A DNA stretch of 64,000 nucleotides, taken from the NCBI RefSeq assembly GCF_000025985.1, contig NC_003228.3:3906001-3970000 (forward strand), in the 5' to 3' direction. Both the position numbers and the translations under genes were made by a program. How positions within the stretch are numbered: position 1 is the first letter of the stretch; every line of letters begins with the position of its first letter. Of the stretch, positions 35,575-44,935 are shown piece after piece. The notes under the pieces were generated by a model that ran no database searches, was not told the origin of the DNA, and saw only the letters and a list, made by a program, of their open reading frames with translations. This stretch comes from Bacteroides fragilis NCTC 9343 (lineage in GTDB: Bacteria; Bacteroidota; Bacteroidia; Bacteroidales; Bacteroidaceae).

Positions 35575-37110
35575 ATGGAAGATATAAATAAAGCTTATGC
35601 CACGTTCGCCGAACGTGACCGCATCGCTTCTTTGGGTGGAGGCGCAGCAAAGATTGATATACAGCACGAAAGCGGAAAAATGACCGCCCGCGAACGCATC
35701 GACATGTTGCTGGATAAGGGTACATTTGTAGAACTGGACAAGCTGATGGTGCACCGTTGCACCAACTACGGCATGGACCGGAACAAGATTCCGGGAGACG
35801 GCGTCGTGTCGGGTTACGGAAAGATCGATGGACGGCAAGTATTTGTCTATGCCTATGACTTCACCGTTTACGGCGGTTCGCTATCGGCATCGAATGCCAA
35901 GAAGATAGTCAAGGTGCAGCAACTGGCTTTAAAGAACGGTGCTCCGATCATTGCACTGAACGATTCGGGCGGTGCACGTATCCAGGAGGGAATCGAAAGC
36001 TTGTCGGGTTACGCTGACATCTTCTACCAGAATACGATGGCAAGCGGGGTGATTCCCCAGATCTCGGCCATTCTGGGTCCTTGTGCCGGAGGAGCCTGTT
36101 ACTCTCCCGCACTGACGGATTTCATCTTTATGGTGAAAGAGAAAAGCCACATGTTCGTTACCGGGCCGGACGTCGTGAAAACGGTGATCCACGAAGAAGT
36201 CAGCAAAGAAGAGCTGGGCGGCGCCATGACACACAGCAGCAAGAGCGGTGTGACACACTTCATGGCCAACACCGAAGAAGAGCTGTTGATGTCGATCCGC
36301 GAGCTCCTCTCATTCCTCCCGCAAAACAACATGGACGAGGCACGCAAGCAGAATTGCACCGACGACGTCAACCGTGAAGACGCCTCACTGAACAGCATTG
36401 TCCCTGCCGACCCCAACGTACCGTATGACATGAAGGAGATCATCGAAAGAGTAGTCGATGGAGGCTATTTCTTTGAGGTGATGCAGAACTTTGCCAAGAA
36501 CATTATTATCGGTTTTGCACGCATGGGCGGACGCTCGGTAGGCATCGTAGCTAACCAACCGGCTTATCTGGCCGGAGTGCTCGACATCGACGCCAGCGAT
36601 AAAGCAAGCCGCTTCATCCGCTTCTGCGACTGCTTCAACATTCCGCTGATTACATTCGAAGACGTACCGGGTTTCCTGCCGGGGTACACCCAAGAGAACA
36701 ACGGCATCATCCGCCACGGAGCCAAAATTGTGTATGCTTTTGCTGAAGCAACAGTACCCAAGCTGACCGTAATCACCCGGAAAGCTTACGGCGGTGCTTA
36801 CATCGTAATGAACTCCAAACAGACGGGAGCAGACGTGAACTTTGCCTATCCGAGTGCAGAGATCGCTGTAATGGGTGCCGAAGGTGCGGTGAACATTCTG
36901 TTCCGCAAGGCAGACGCAGAGACGAAAGCCCAAGAGCTGAATGCCTACAAAGAGAAGTTTGCCACCCCCTATCAGGCTGCCGAACTGGGATTCATTGACG
37001 AAATCATCCTGCCGAAGCAGACCCGCAAACGCCTGATACAGGCATTGGAGATGACGGAGAACAAGATGCAGACCAATCCGCCCAAGAAGCACGGAAACAT
37101 GCCGCTTTAA
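35575..37110 (+). CDS. Acyl-CoA carboxyltransferase subunit (propionyl-CoA carboxylase/methylmalonyl-CoA decarboxylase type)
   Basis: The 511-residue protein has the two crotonase-like halves of this family. Signature parts are RERIDMLLDKGTFVELD, FTVYGGSLSASNAKKI, NDSGGARIQEGIESLSGYADIF, GPCAGGACYSPALTDF and, in the second half, DVPGFLPGYTQE and RKAYGGAYIVMNSK. It resembles PccB and MmdA. In Bacteroides the operon may interconvert propionyl-CoA and methylmalonyl-CoA, next to the B12-dependent methylmalonyl-CoA mutase of the succinate-propionate pathway. The riboswitch fits this link. Direction in vivo is not decidable. No Na+-pump membrane subunit is in the operon. Confidence 0.92.
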   Translation: MEDINKAYATFAERDRIASLGGGAAKIDIQHESGKMTARERIDMLLDKGTFVELDKLMVHRCTNYGMDRNKIPGDGVVSGYGKIDGRQVFVYAYDFTVYGGSLSASNAKKIVKVQQLALKNGAPIIALNDSGGARIQEGIESLSGYADIFYQNTMASGVIPQISAILGPCAGGACYSPALTDFIFMVKEKSHMFVTGPDVVKTVIHEEVSKEELGGAMTHSSKSGVTHFMANTEEELLMSIRELLSFLPQNNMDEARKQNCTDDVNREDASLNSIVPADPNVPYDMKEIIERVVDGGYFFEVMQNFAKNIIIGFARMGGRSVGIVANQPAYLAGVLDIDASDKASRFIRFCDCFNIPLITFEDVPGFLPGYTQENNGIIRHGAKIVYAFAEATVPKLTVITRKAYGGAYIVMNSKQTGADVNFAYPSAEIAVMGAEGAVNILFRKADAETKAQELNAYKEKFATPYQAAELGFIDEIILPKQTRKRLIQALEMTENKMQTNPPKKHGNMPL

Positions 37111-37134
37111 ACAGCTGGCGGATGGAGTAATCAT

Positions 37135-37185
37135 AAGAGAGAGGAGGGTGAATACCAGTTTCAACACCTCCTCTCTCTCTTTTTA
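37135..37185 (+). terminator. Terminator of the carboxylase operon
   Basis: AGAGAGAGGAGG.. pairs with ..CCTCCTCTCTCT over about 14 bp, followed by TTTTT. It begins 24 nt after the last stop codon. Confidence 0.88.
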
Positions 37186-37214
37186 ACCTGACTACTTTAA
37201 AAAAACGCTTTCAC

Positions 37215-37886
37215 TTATCGCTGCCACATCTCGTTTACAAATTCATCCGTTGTATACACCTTTTCCGCCAACAACGTGAAGTTGATAAACGCTGCCGTAT
37301 CGGCATCCATCCCCGGAAGCTTGGCAGAAGCCGTAGCATCAAACACCACCGCTGCCTCAAATCCCCGTTCCTGCAACTCGCGCAAATGGGATTCTGCACA
37401 GAGATTGCCGGACATGCCGCACACCACTACTTTATTGACCCCGCGCTTACGGAGTTGCAGAATCAGATCATTGTTTTCCGGACCGTAAAGTTTGTGCGGA
37501 GCTGTAACGATGATATTCGTGCCTTCGTTGATATAAGGCTTGTAGAGATCCAGCCAGTCGGCACCCGAACCTTCAAATCCCTCACCGGTCAGTTGTCCCC
37601 GGCGCTCAAACATCCCCGTGTCATGCATCAGTTTCTCAATAGGCCCCTCAAAAAGCCATTGGTGATCGTGTTTGTAATAATAATGTGGAGAGATGAATAC
37701 CAGCATACCTTTCGCTTCCGCTACCTCAAAGATGCGGCGGAGGTTCTCTACCGTACCGTTCTTCTGTATATTCTCTCCAAAAGCTCCCCAACCTAAACCG
37801 TTCTCACTCAGAAAATCGTTTTGTGGGTCTGTCATTACAATCGCTGTATGTTCGTCAATAACGAACGGGGTATTGATACCTTCCAT
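37215..37886 (-). CDS. Isochorismatase-family cysteine hydrolase
   Basis: A 223-residue protein with the family triad: Asp20 in VMTDPQNDF, Lys132 in APHKLYG and Cys163 in GMSGNLCAESHL. The LRKRGVNKVVVCG stretch before the Cys is standard. Members hydrolyse amides or vinyl ethers, including nicotinamidase-like and peroxyureidoacrylate-type substrates; the substrate here is unknown. It is cytosolic and monocistronic, convergent with the carboxylase operon. Confidence 0.9.
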   Translation of the reverse strand: MEGINTPFVIDEHTAIVMTDPQNDFLSENGLGWGAFGENIQKNGTVENLRRIFEVAEAKGMLVFISPHYYYKHDHQWLFEGPIEKLMHDTGMFERRGQLTGEGFEGSGADWLDLYKPYINEGTNIIVTAPHKLYGPENNDLILQLRKRGVNKVVVCGMSGNLCAESHLRELQERGFEAAVVFDATASAKLPGMDADTAAFINFTLLAEKVYTTDEFVNEMWQR

Positions 37887-38210
37887 AATCTTTTTCTGTT
37901 TTTAGATGTTTATATTCATTTTCAACCCGGGTGCTGCCGTATCGGCAGCCTCCGTTTTTTTCGACTTTGCAAAGGTCGGTATTCGGTACGGTACGGGAAA
38001 TGGCCATTCAACCGGATAATTTGGCAATTCTTCCCGATTACACAAAAATATCTATTTTCATCCCGGTAAGGGACCGGTATAGGAAGGAAGCCGGAGCAGG
38101 AACACCTATTTATATATAAAACACTTATGTTATAAACCATTAGACAGTAACTCCCGAGAGTTCTTTTTTGTATTCGGGAATAATTGCCTATTCAATATGT
38201 GATATCGCTA

Positions 38211-38241
38211 TTTCCCGTGAATTAAAAGCCGCCTATCTTTG
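38211..38241 (+). promoter_or_regulatory. Promoter of the penicillin-binding-fold gene
   Basis: TTTC (38211-38214), 19 nt, TATCTTTG (38234-38241): close to the full Bacteroides consensus. It lies 42 nt before the start codon. The 396-bp gap from 37887 holds nothing else I can name. Confidence 0.7.
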
Positions 38242-38282
38242 CAACATCAGATTGAGACAACTAAAAGAAGACCCAAAACGTT

Positions 38283-39896
38283 ATGAAAAAGAATTTATTA
38301 ATTTTAGTCGCACTGCTGACATCGGCAACGATATCGGCACAGAACGGAGGAACCATTATGAAGAAGTATGAGAACCAACTACCGCAAGCCGGCAGAGGAA
38401 ACGTGCATGTTGCCTACCAAGGCAAAGCCATCGACCAAATGATTTACGATTTTATGGAAGAACAGGGAATACCGGGCATGACACTTGCCATCGTACAGGC
38501 ACCTTATATTCCGCGTGTAGCAGGCTACGGAGTGACGGACCTTGAAAAAGGAAACCTTGCCGCTGCCAAGACTCTTTGGCCCATCGGTCCCATATCACAA
38601 GGATATGCAGCCGTGGCAGTGATGCAGCTCTACGAAAAAGGAAAACTAGACCTGAACGACCCGATCGGCAAGTACCTGAAAGATATACCCGAAAACTGGA
38701 AACCGATCAGTATCCTTCAGTTGATGCAACACAGTTCGGGCATTGCGGACTATCGTAATGAAAAGGGATTCGATGTATCGGCCGATTATCGCCCGGAACA
38801 ACTGATCGAAACGGTAGCCGCCATTCCGCTCGCCTTCGAACCGGGGACAGACGTGAAACAGAGCGCCACAAACTTTCTGCTACTGACTTCTATCATCGAA
38901 AAGACCGGCAAGATGCCATATCACGACTTTGTGAAAAAGTATCAGATCGACTACCTGGGACTGAAACAGACATTTTTCGGCGAAGACCTGGCGAAAGTAA
39001 AACAGGAGGACGTGACCCTCACCGGCAACGTGCATCAGACATTCAAAAAAAATAAAGACTACATCAATCCCTCGGAAACGACTACCGGATATGTGGAAAA
39101 AGAGGGTCGCCTTGTCGCCGCACCGGCTGTCAGCCCGACGGCACTGAAAGGATTCTCCGACATCTGGGCATCAGCCGAGAATGTGAGCCACTGGGACATC
39201 GGACTGGCGGGAAGTGCATTGATCGAAAAGCCCGAAAACCGTGACATGGTGTACAAGCCAACCCGGCTGGCCAACGGCAAGGTAGTACCTGCCATGGCAG
39301 GATGGCAGTTCTATAACCACAACGGCCTGATGGACATCAAAGGCAACGTATCGGGCCATTCGGCTTTCCTGAGTCGATTTACGGACGCCTCGGAACTAGT
39401 GTGCGTTACCCTACTGGCCAATAAAGAGGGGGTAGACCTGACAAACCTGGGACGCCGTATCGCAGCCGCTTTCGACAGTGATAAGATGGGTACGGGAGCC
39501 AACGACAACCTGCTCTATACTTATGAAAGCCAGTTCAGCGTGCCCGAAACCATGACGCGCATCGAGCAGACCCTCCACACGATGGGCGTTCCCGTCTTTG
39601 CCAAGTTCGATCACGGGAAAAACGCCGAAGAAGTGGGATTACAACTCCGCCCCAACCAGGTCATCGTTTTCGGTTCACCGAAAGTTGGCACAAAACTGAT
39701 GCAGGACAACCCGAGTATCTCGATCGAACTTCCGCTGAAGATCTCCGTTTGGGAGGACAAGAACGGAAGCGTATGGGCCACTTTCCCACAGATGAGGACG
39801 ATGGCGGCCGAATACGGGCTGGAAGCCGAACCGGTAATCGGAAAGATGCAAGAACTACTGGAGAAAATCGTAATTAAAGGGGCAAGCGTATACTAA
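38283..39896 (+). CDS. Serine beta-lactamase-fold protein lacking catalytic residues
   Basis: The 537-residue secreted protein (signal 1-19) aligns well with class-C/ESTHER-type serine hydrolases: LWPIGPISQGYAAVAVMQLYEKGKLDLNDPI, LMQHSSGI, then FEPGTDVKQSATNFLLLTSIIEK. However, where active members have G-S-x-x-K this one has GPISQ (Pro103 and Gln106 replace Ser and Lys), and the Y-S-N motif reads QSA (193-195). So the nucleophile, general base and Tyr are all absent. It may be a binding protein or pseudo-enzyme rather than a peptidase. The C-terminal 130 residues have no named domain. The gene is intact and has a good promoter. Confidence 0.85.
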   Translation: MKKNLLILVALLTSATISAQNGGTIMKKYENQLPQAGRGNVHVAYQGKAIDQMIYDFMEEQGIPGMTLAIVQAPYIPRVAGYGVTDLEKGNLAAAKTLWPIGPISQGYAAVAVMQLYEKGKLDLNDPIGKYLKDIPENWKPISILQLMQHSSGIADYRNEKGFDVSADYRPEQLIETVAAIPLAFEPGTDVKQSATNFLLLTSIIEKTGKMPYHDFVKKYQIDYLGLKQTFFGEDLAKVKQEDVTLTGNVHQTFKKNKDYINPSETTTGYVEKEGRLVAAPAVSPTALKGFSDIWASAENVSHWDIGLAGSALIEKPENRDMVYKPTRLANGKVVPAMAGWQFYNHNGLMDIKGNVSGHSAFLSRFTDASELVCVTLLANKEGVDLTNLGRRIAAAFDSDKMGTGANDNLLYTYESQFSVPETMTRIEQTLHTMGVPVFAKFDHGKNAEEVGLQLRPNQVIVFGSPKVGTKLMQDNPSISIELPLKISVWEDKNGSVWATFPQMRTMAAEYGLEAEPVIGKMQELLEKIVIKGASVY

Positions 39897-39962
39897 CTTC
39901 CTACTGTAGGGATAAACGCTTTTCCTGCAGAAAATTATTTATAAAATATTTGGAAGAAACAC

Positions 39963-40021
39963 ACGGGAAAAGTCACAAGCGGCTATAGAACAACGCAGCA
40001 TGACTTCTCCCGTATTTTTTT
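39963..40021 (+). terminator. Terminator after the serine-hydrolase-like gene
   Basis: ACGGGAAAAGTCA (39963-39975) pairs with TGACTTCTCCCGT (40001-40013) with one mismatch, followed by ATTTTTTT. Strong intrinsic terminator. Confidence 0.85.
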
Positions 40022-40160
40022 ACTGTACTCAGGCATGCAAAACAGGTTTCATTCTTTTGAGTAGGTTTGTTTATCCGAAAAGATAATATTTTTGTCTTCC
40101 GGGAACAATCGTTGAGAAATAAAACAACCGACATTTTGCGTTCAGTGAACATCTGATACG

Positions 40161-40231
40161 GAACAGGCGGACTGAAACGGACCTCCGGAGGGTATGTACC
40201 CCACCTGGAATCCGCATCAGTCCGCCTGTTC
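40161..40231. repeat. Strong structured hairpin 3' of guaB
   Basis: Perfect 15-bp arms GAACAGGCGGACTGA (40161-40175) and complement (40217-40231) enclose 41 nt with further pairings: CGGA/TCCG, the palindrome CCTCCGGAGG and GGGTatgTACCC. It lies 60 nt after the guaB stop codon (minus strand). No U-run follows on either strand, so it is not an ordinary terminator. Possibly a structured mRNA end or a mobile palindrome. Confidence 0.75.
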
Positions 40232-40291
40232 TACATTTATCTGTATATCCGTATTCTTAACTCGCTATTGCGAGAAACGGAATGACCGTTA

Positions 40292-41785
40292 TTATCCTTT
40301 TTCTTTCAGGATCACATCGTGTGCACCACCCTCTACGATACTTGTGGATGAAACCAGCGTGATCTTGGCATTTTGTTGCAAATCGGGAATGGTAACAGCA
40401 CCGCAACTGCACATCGTAGCCTTGATCTTACTCAGAGTGGCCGCCAGGTTGTCTTTCATCTTGCCGGCATAAGGCACGTAACTGTCTACACCTTCTTCAA
40501 ACTTAAGCGATTCACTTCCACCCATATCGTAACGTTGCCAGTTCTGGGCACGATTTGAACCTTCGCCCCAATACTCTTTCACGTAGTTGTTCTTGATGCA
40601 GAGCTTCTTGGTAGGCGATTCGTCAAAACGTGCGAAATAACGACCCATCATCAGGAAATCGGCTCCCATGGCAAGGGCAAGCACCATGTGATAGTCGTGC
40701 ACCAATCCGCCATCACTACAAATAGGTACATAAATACCCGTCCGTGCCTGATATTCGTCGCGGGCACGAGCCACATCTTGCAGGGCAGTCGCCTGTCCAC
40801 GTCCGATACCTTTCTGCTCACGGGTGATACAGATAGATCCACCTCCGATACCCACCTTCACAAAGTCGGCACCAGCCTCTGCCAGATAGAGGAAACCTTC
40901 TTTATCTACCACATTACCGGCACCTACCAGCACTTTATCTCCATATTGTTGCTTGATCCATTGCAGGGTCTCATACTGCCATTCCGAATAACCATCCGAA
41001 GAATCGATACAGAGCACATCTACTCCGGCTTCTACCAAGGCAGGGACACGCTCCTGATAGTCACGGGTATTGATACCGGCACCTACCAACAATTTCTTGT
41101 CGGGACTCGACACCTCGTTCGGATTCTCCTTGTGGCTGTCGTAGTCCTTGCGGAAAACAAAGTAAGCTAGACGTCCTTCTTTGTCGATAATAGGAAGTGT
41201 ATTGAGTTTATGATCCCAGATAATCTGGTTGGCCTCGCTCAGTGTCAATCCCACTTCACCCACAATCAGCTTCTCAAAAGGAGTCATGAAGTCTTTGATC
41301 TTTTTATCCAGCGGGTCTCTGGAGATACGATAGTCACGGCTGGTTACCAATCCCAGAAGATGTCCGTTTGGCGAACCGTCATCCGTTATTCCGATAGTAG
41401 AGTGACCGGTCTGGCGCAACAGGCGGAGTACGTCTTCCAACGTATGTTCCGGCGTCAGATTCGAATCACTGGTCACAAAACCGGCTTTAAATTTCTTCAC
41501 TTTCCGCACCATTTCCGCCTGACTGGCGATGGGTTGCGAACCGAAGATAAACGAGAGTCCTCCGTTACGCGCCAACTCGATGGCCAGTTCGGGACCGGAA
41601 ACCGATTGCATGATTGCCGAAACGAAAGGGATGTTCAATTCGATTGCTGCTTGTGTGCCTGCCGCATGTTTCACCAGCGGGGTGCGCAAAGAGACATTGG
41701 AGGGTACACACTGTTTGGTGGTAAGACCGGGAATAAGTAGATATTCACCGAAAGTTCTTGAAACTTCTTCTACGTAAACTGCCAT
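40292..41785 (-). CDS. guaB: IMP dehydrogenase
   Basis: A 497-residue enzyme oxidising IMP to XMP, the committed step of GMP synthesis. Active-site loop [17 protein letters not shown] with Cys319; mobile-flap Arg418-Tyr419 in NWQRYD; two CBS domains (about 105-220). Residue numbers and wording match the well-studied Tritrichomonas foetus enzyme (Cys319, Arg418-Tyr419), more closely than E. coli GuaB. That protist enzyme is thought to be of bacterial origin. A TAATTTTG box lies 33 nt upstream of the start. Confidence 0.95.
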   Translation of the reverse strand: MAVYVEEVSRTFGEYLLIPGLTTKQCVPSNVSLRTPLVKHAAGTQAAIELNIPFVSAIMQSVSGPELAIELARNGGLSFIFGSQPIASQAEMVRKVKKFKAGFVTSDSNLTPEHTLEDVLRLLRQTGHSTIGITDDGSPNGHLLGLVTSRDYRISRDPLDKKIKDFMTPFEKLIVGEVGLTLSEANQIIWDHKLNTLPIIDKEGRLAYFVFRKDYDSHKENPNEVSSPDKKLLVGAGINTRDYQERVPALVEAGVDVLCIDSSDGYSEWQYETLQWIKQQYGDKVLVGAGNVVDKEGFLYLAEAGADFVKVGIGGGSICITREQKGIGRGQATALQDVARARDEYQARTGIYVPICSDGGLVHDYHMVLALAMGADFLMMGRYFARFDESPTKKLCIKNNYVKEYWGEGSNRAQNWQRYDMGGSESLKFEEGVDSYVPYAGKMKDNLAATLSKIKATMCSCGAVTIPDLQQNAKITLVSSTSIVEGGAHDVILKEKG

Positions 41786-41818
41786 AAGATAAGTTATTTT
41801 TTGGCATGCAAAATTACA

Positions 41819-41826
41819 TCTTTCTT
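41819..41826 (-). promoter_or_regulatory. -7 box for guaB
   Basis: Minus-strand TAATTTTG, fitting TAnnTTTG, 33 nt before the start codon. Confidence 0.5.
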
Positions 41827-42016
41827 TTTAATTATGTGACTGGGGAAGGGAGATTTTTTCAATAATCCTCTCAAAAGCTTATTTTTAATCACATCAGGGC
41901 AATAAAGAGGAGACTCACTCCCTGAAAGCACGCCATGTAAACCACCTTCTTACAATATCACATCCTCCTGATGTCTGTCCATTCAACTACGGATATTATT
42001 GAACACAATCTTCATA

Positions 42017-42304
42017 TCAACCTATTTTTAAAAGTTCCTTGAATCCTTCTACCGACTTATTCGGTTCAAACTCTATCACCCGATAGTCTGCCACAGCATT
42101 AAAAGGGTCCTCACCGATTATCTTTTCTACTTCTGCACGGCTCTGAGCACGGCAAAGAATAACTCCCCCCGTCCGGGGCACCTGCGGCCCGGAAGCAAGA
42201 AAGATTCCGGCAGCATAATACTTATCCAGATAGCAACAGTGTGCTTCCAGCAATTCGATCACCTTTTCGATAGGTGCTTTATAAGTCAATATTAATACGA
42301 ACAT
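42017..42304 (-). CDS. YciI-family protein
   Basis: I place the start at 42304 (MFVLILTYKAPIEKV), 13 codons after the first possible Met, because YciI proteins begin with this beta strand. The resulting 95 residues carry the family pattern: AHCCYLDKYYAAGIFLASGPQ and EDPFNAVADYRVIEFEP (the conserved DPF and His). YciI proteins are small dimeric ferredoxin-fold proteins, mostly of unknown function. The promoter box TACCTTTG is 25 nt upstream (42330-42337, minus). Confidence 0.85.
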   Translation of the reverse strand: MFVLILTYKAPIEKVIELLEAHCCYLDKYYAAGIFLASGPQVPRTGGVILCRAQSRAEVEKIIGEDPFNAVADYRVIEFEPNKSVEGFKELLKIG

Positions 42305-42741
42305 GGCCCGATTTATTTTAGTTCTCCCGCAAAGGTAACACAAATCGGCCTACGTTAGGCTTTTCTTATAAATTTAATCTGAATCCGGAATATTTCTTTT
42401 AAATTAACAGGAAACAACACTACTTGGCAAACACTTTCATACCTCCGGTGTTATACATCAACATACAAAAAACAACCGCCTATGTCACAAGAAATGAAAG
42501 CATTCCCAGGAATGAAAGCTTCACAGAAACTCAACTTCAACCATTCCGAAGTTATTATCAACAGCGCACCGGACCGGAAGGTTATCTTGGAATCGACTCT
42601 GTTAGAGCAGTCATCCGTGGAAAAAGGATGTGGGGAAACCACTCCGCATGCTTGGAAAACAACATCGAAAAAGTCTCTGAAAAGACCCGTGTTTAACGAG
42701 ATATGGTACACATAATGCCAGCTTGACCTGACACAGAAACC
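42305..42741. other. Intergenic stretch with no convincing gene
   Basis: This 437-bp gap has the YciI promoter box at 42330-42337. The open frames within it (for example 42482-42715) have no recognisable similarity, no promoter and an unlikely composition, so I do not call a gene. Confidence 0.5.
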
Positions 42742-43587
42742 TTATCCTGCCAATTCCGCCCTGTACTCCATCGGCGAAACCCCTTCGTGTCGCTTAAAAT
42801 ACCTACCCAGATACGACTGGTCGGGAAAATTCAGCCGGTCTGCTATCTCCTGAATACTGAGATCGGTCGATTGGAGGAGTACCTTTATTTCAAGTGCCGT
42901 AAAATCATCAATCACTTTTTTGGCCGAATGACCTGTCAGCGAACGACAGATGCTCGTCAGGTACTTAGTAGAAATACAGAGTTTGCCTGCATAGAAAACG
43001 ACATCCCGTTGCGAACAGCAATATTCGTGCACCAGAGCAACGAACTTATGAAAAAGTTCGTTCGGACGACTGCCGCCCTCAATCTCTTTATGGGTGAAAA
43101 GGCGGTGTACTTTGTCGTATACATCAAGCAGGAAACTTTGCAGGTGATTGCGCGCTATCTGGTTGCGGAAACGATGATCGGTATCGGCATAAATAGCAGA
43201 CGTAGCATGCAGGAGACCGTTAATGGGGGCGGTAAATTCGGAAGGAAGTGTATAACAGGGCTTCTCTTTTATAAAATGAAAAAAGGAGGGTTCAAAACGG
43301 ATACAAGCCTCACGAAACATTTCAATATGTGAAGCGAAAAAGGAGACCCGAAAATCATCGCTCTTCTCATCAAGGCTGATAACAGCTCCCGGAAGGAGTA
43401 CAACCTGGGTATTTACCGTTATCTCGTATTTCTTCAGATCGATGGCCATTGTACCACGGCCGGCACGGCAATAAAGGATAATGGCACAATTGAGTTTATG
43501 CAAACGGTTGTAAAAGGGAGAAAAATCATCGGTCCCTGCCACAAACGGCTGGTCGAGCGTGAGGGTAAGCGGGTTTCTTTTTTCCAT
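42742..43587 (-). CDS. AraC-family regulator divergent from the RND efflux operon
   Basis: A 281-residue protein with an N-terminal AraC-binding-like cupin half (about 20-140) and a C-terminal helix-turn-helix pair (about 180-278; DVVFYAGKLCISTKYLTSIC and SIQEIADRLNFPDQSYLGRY followed by FKRHEGVSPMEYR). It is transcribed away from the efflux operon from an adjacent promoter, which is the usual place for a local regulator. The operon is its probable target. Confidence 0.88.
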   Translation of the reverse strand: MEKRNPLTLTLDQPFVAGTDDFSPFYNRLHKLNCAIILYCRAGRGTMAIDLKKYEITVNTQVVLLPGAVISLDEKSDDFRVSFFASHIEMFREACIRFEPSFFHFIKEKPCYTLPSEFTAPINGLLHATSAIYADTDHRFRNQIARNHLQSFLLDVYDKVHRLFTHKEIEGGSRPNELFHKFVALVHEYCCSQRDVVFYAGKLCISTKYLTSICRSLTGHSAKKVIDDFTALEIKVLLQSTDLSIQEIADRLNFPDQSYLGRYFKRHEGVSPMEYRAELAG

Positions 43588-43609
43588 ATCATGTTCTTTA
43601 TTTTGCCTA

Positions 43610-43713
43610 CAAAAGTAGGTCTTTTTAGTGAATTAGCCCGCATACTGTTCCGATAATGAACAATACTGGGGCGGGTATGAAAAGCAGTCGACAGTGAAAA
43701 CGCTCTACCTTTG
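43610..43713. promoter_or_regulatory. Divergent promoters of the regulator and RND efflux operon
   Basis: Minus-strand -7 box TACTTTTG (43610-43617) for the regulator and plus-strand TACCTTTG (43706-43713) for the efflux operon, facing away from each other over about 90 bp. The -33 regions are weak. Regulator binding sites are likely to lie in between, but I see no clear repeat. Confidence 0.55.
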
Positions 43714-43737
43714 CCACGACAAAATTAAATAGGAATT

Positions 43738-44853
43738 ATGATTGAAAAGGTTAGTAAAGTAAAGCAGGCTATATTATTCGCCTGCTGTTTGGCCGCCACC
43801 GGATGCAAGCAAGCACCGCAGGCAACTGTAGAATCGGGATACAAAGTAATAACCCTTGCGCCTACCGACCGGACGCTATCGAGTACGTACTCGGCAACAA
43901 TACGCGGACGCCAAGACATCGAAATCTATCCGCAAGTGAGCGGTACACTGACACAGGTGTGTGTCAGCGAAGGAGAACGGGTAAAACGGGGACAGTCGTT
44001 GTTCATCATCGACCAAGTGCCTTACGAAGCTGCCCTGCAGACAGCATTGGCAAACGTGGAAGCAGCCAAAGCCTCACTGGCTACAGCACAACTGACGTAT
44101 GACAGCAAACAGGAATTATATAAGCAAAATGTGGTTTCGGCCTTCGACCTGAGTACGGCCAAAAACTCTCTTTTGGCAGCACAAGCGCAATTGGCACAGA
44201 TGAAGGCTCAGGAGGTGAACGCCCGGAACAACTTATCGTACACATTGGTAAAAAGTCCGGCGGACGGAGTGGTGGGAACACTGCCCTACCGGGTAGGAAC
44301 GTTGGTGAGTGCCAGTCTGCCTGAACCGCTGACTACCGTTTCGGACAACTCGGACATGTACGTCTACTTCTCGATGACGGAAAACCAACTCTTAGGACTG
44401 ATCCGACGCTACGGATCGAAGGAAGAAGCACTGAAACAAATGCCGGAAATCGGCCTCCAACTGAATGACCGATCGGACTATCCGCAACAAGGACGAATCG
44501 AGACAATCAGCGGAGTGATAGACCGGAACACCGGAACAGTCAGCCTGCGGGCAGTATTTCCCAACCGGGAAGGATTGTTGCACAGCGGCGGCGCGGGCAA
44601 TGTGATTGTACCGACAGAAAAAGCGGGTGCATTGGTCATTCCGCAAGCTGCCACATTTGAGGTACAGGATAAAGTATTTGCATATAAGGTTGTGGACGGA
44701 AAAGCGCAATCCGCTCCGGTACAAGTGACACGTGTGAACGGCGGGCAGGAGTACATTGTGGAGAGCGGTTTGCAGCCCGGCGACGTGATTGTGGCAGAAG
44801 GTGTAGGATTGCTTCGCGAAGGAACAGAGATAAAAACAATAAATGGTGAATGA
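43738..44853 (+). CDS. RND efflux periplasmic adaptor (membrane fusion protein)
   Basis: The 371-residue lipoprotein-like adaptor (signal with C21, ATGC) links the inner-membrane pump to the outer-membrane channel. It has the barrel-sandwich halves GRQDIEIYPQVSGTLTQVCVSEGERVKRGQ (about 60-89) and NNLSYTLVKSPADGVVGTL, joined by an alpha-hairpin (about 100-160), and a C-terminal beta-barrel/MPD region. First gene of the three-gene operon, 82 bp before the pump. Confidence 0.92.
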   Translation: MIEKVSKVKQAILFACCLAATGCKQAPQATVESGYKVITLAPTDRTLSSTYSATIRGRQDIEIYPQVSGTLTQVCVSEGERVKRGQSLFIIDQVPYEAALQTALANVEAAKASLATAQLTYDSKQELYKQNVVSAFDLSTAKNSLLAAQAQLAQMKAQEVNARNNLSYTLVKSPADGVVGTLPYRVGTLVSASLPEPLTTVSDNSDMYVYFSMTENQLLGLIRRYGSKEEALKQMPEIGLQLNDRSDYPQQGRIETISGVIDRNTGTVSLRAVFPNREGLLHSGGAGNVIVPTEKAGALVIPQAATFEVQDKVFAYKVVDGKAQSAPVQVTRVNGGQEYIVESGLQPGDVIVAEGVGLLREGTEIKTINGE

Positions 44854-44935
44854 TGAACCGAACTGCCACAGCCGCCCATCCAAGTAAGCCGGCTTTTAAT
44901 ATCCACTTATTAAACGTATTACTAACAAGAATATT

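Noticed and set aside
42482..42715. Open frame of 77 codons
   Set aside because: Overlaps other open frames in an intergenic region, has no similarity that I recognise and no promoter; composition looks random.
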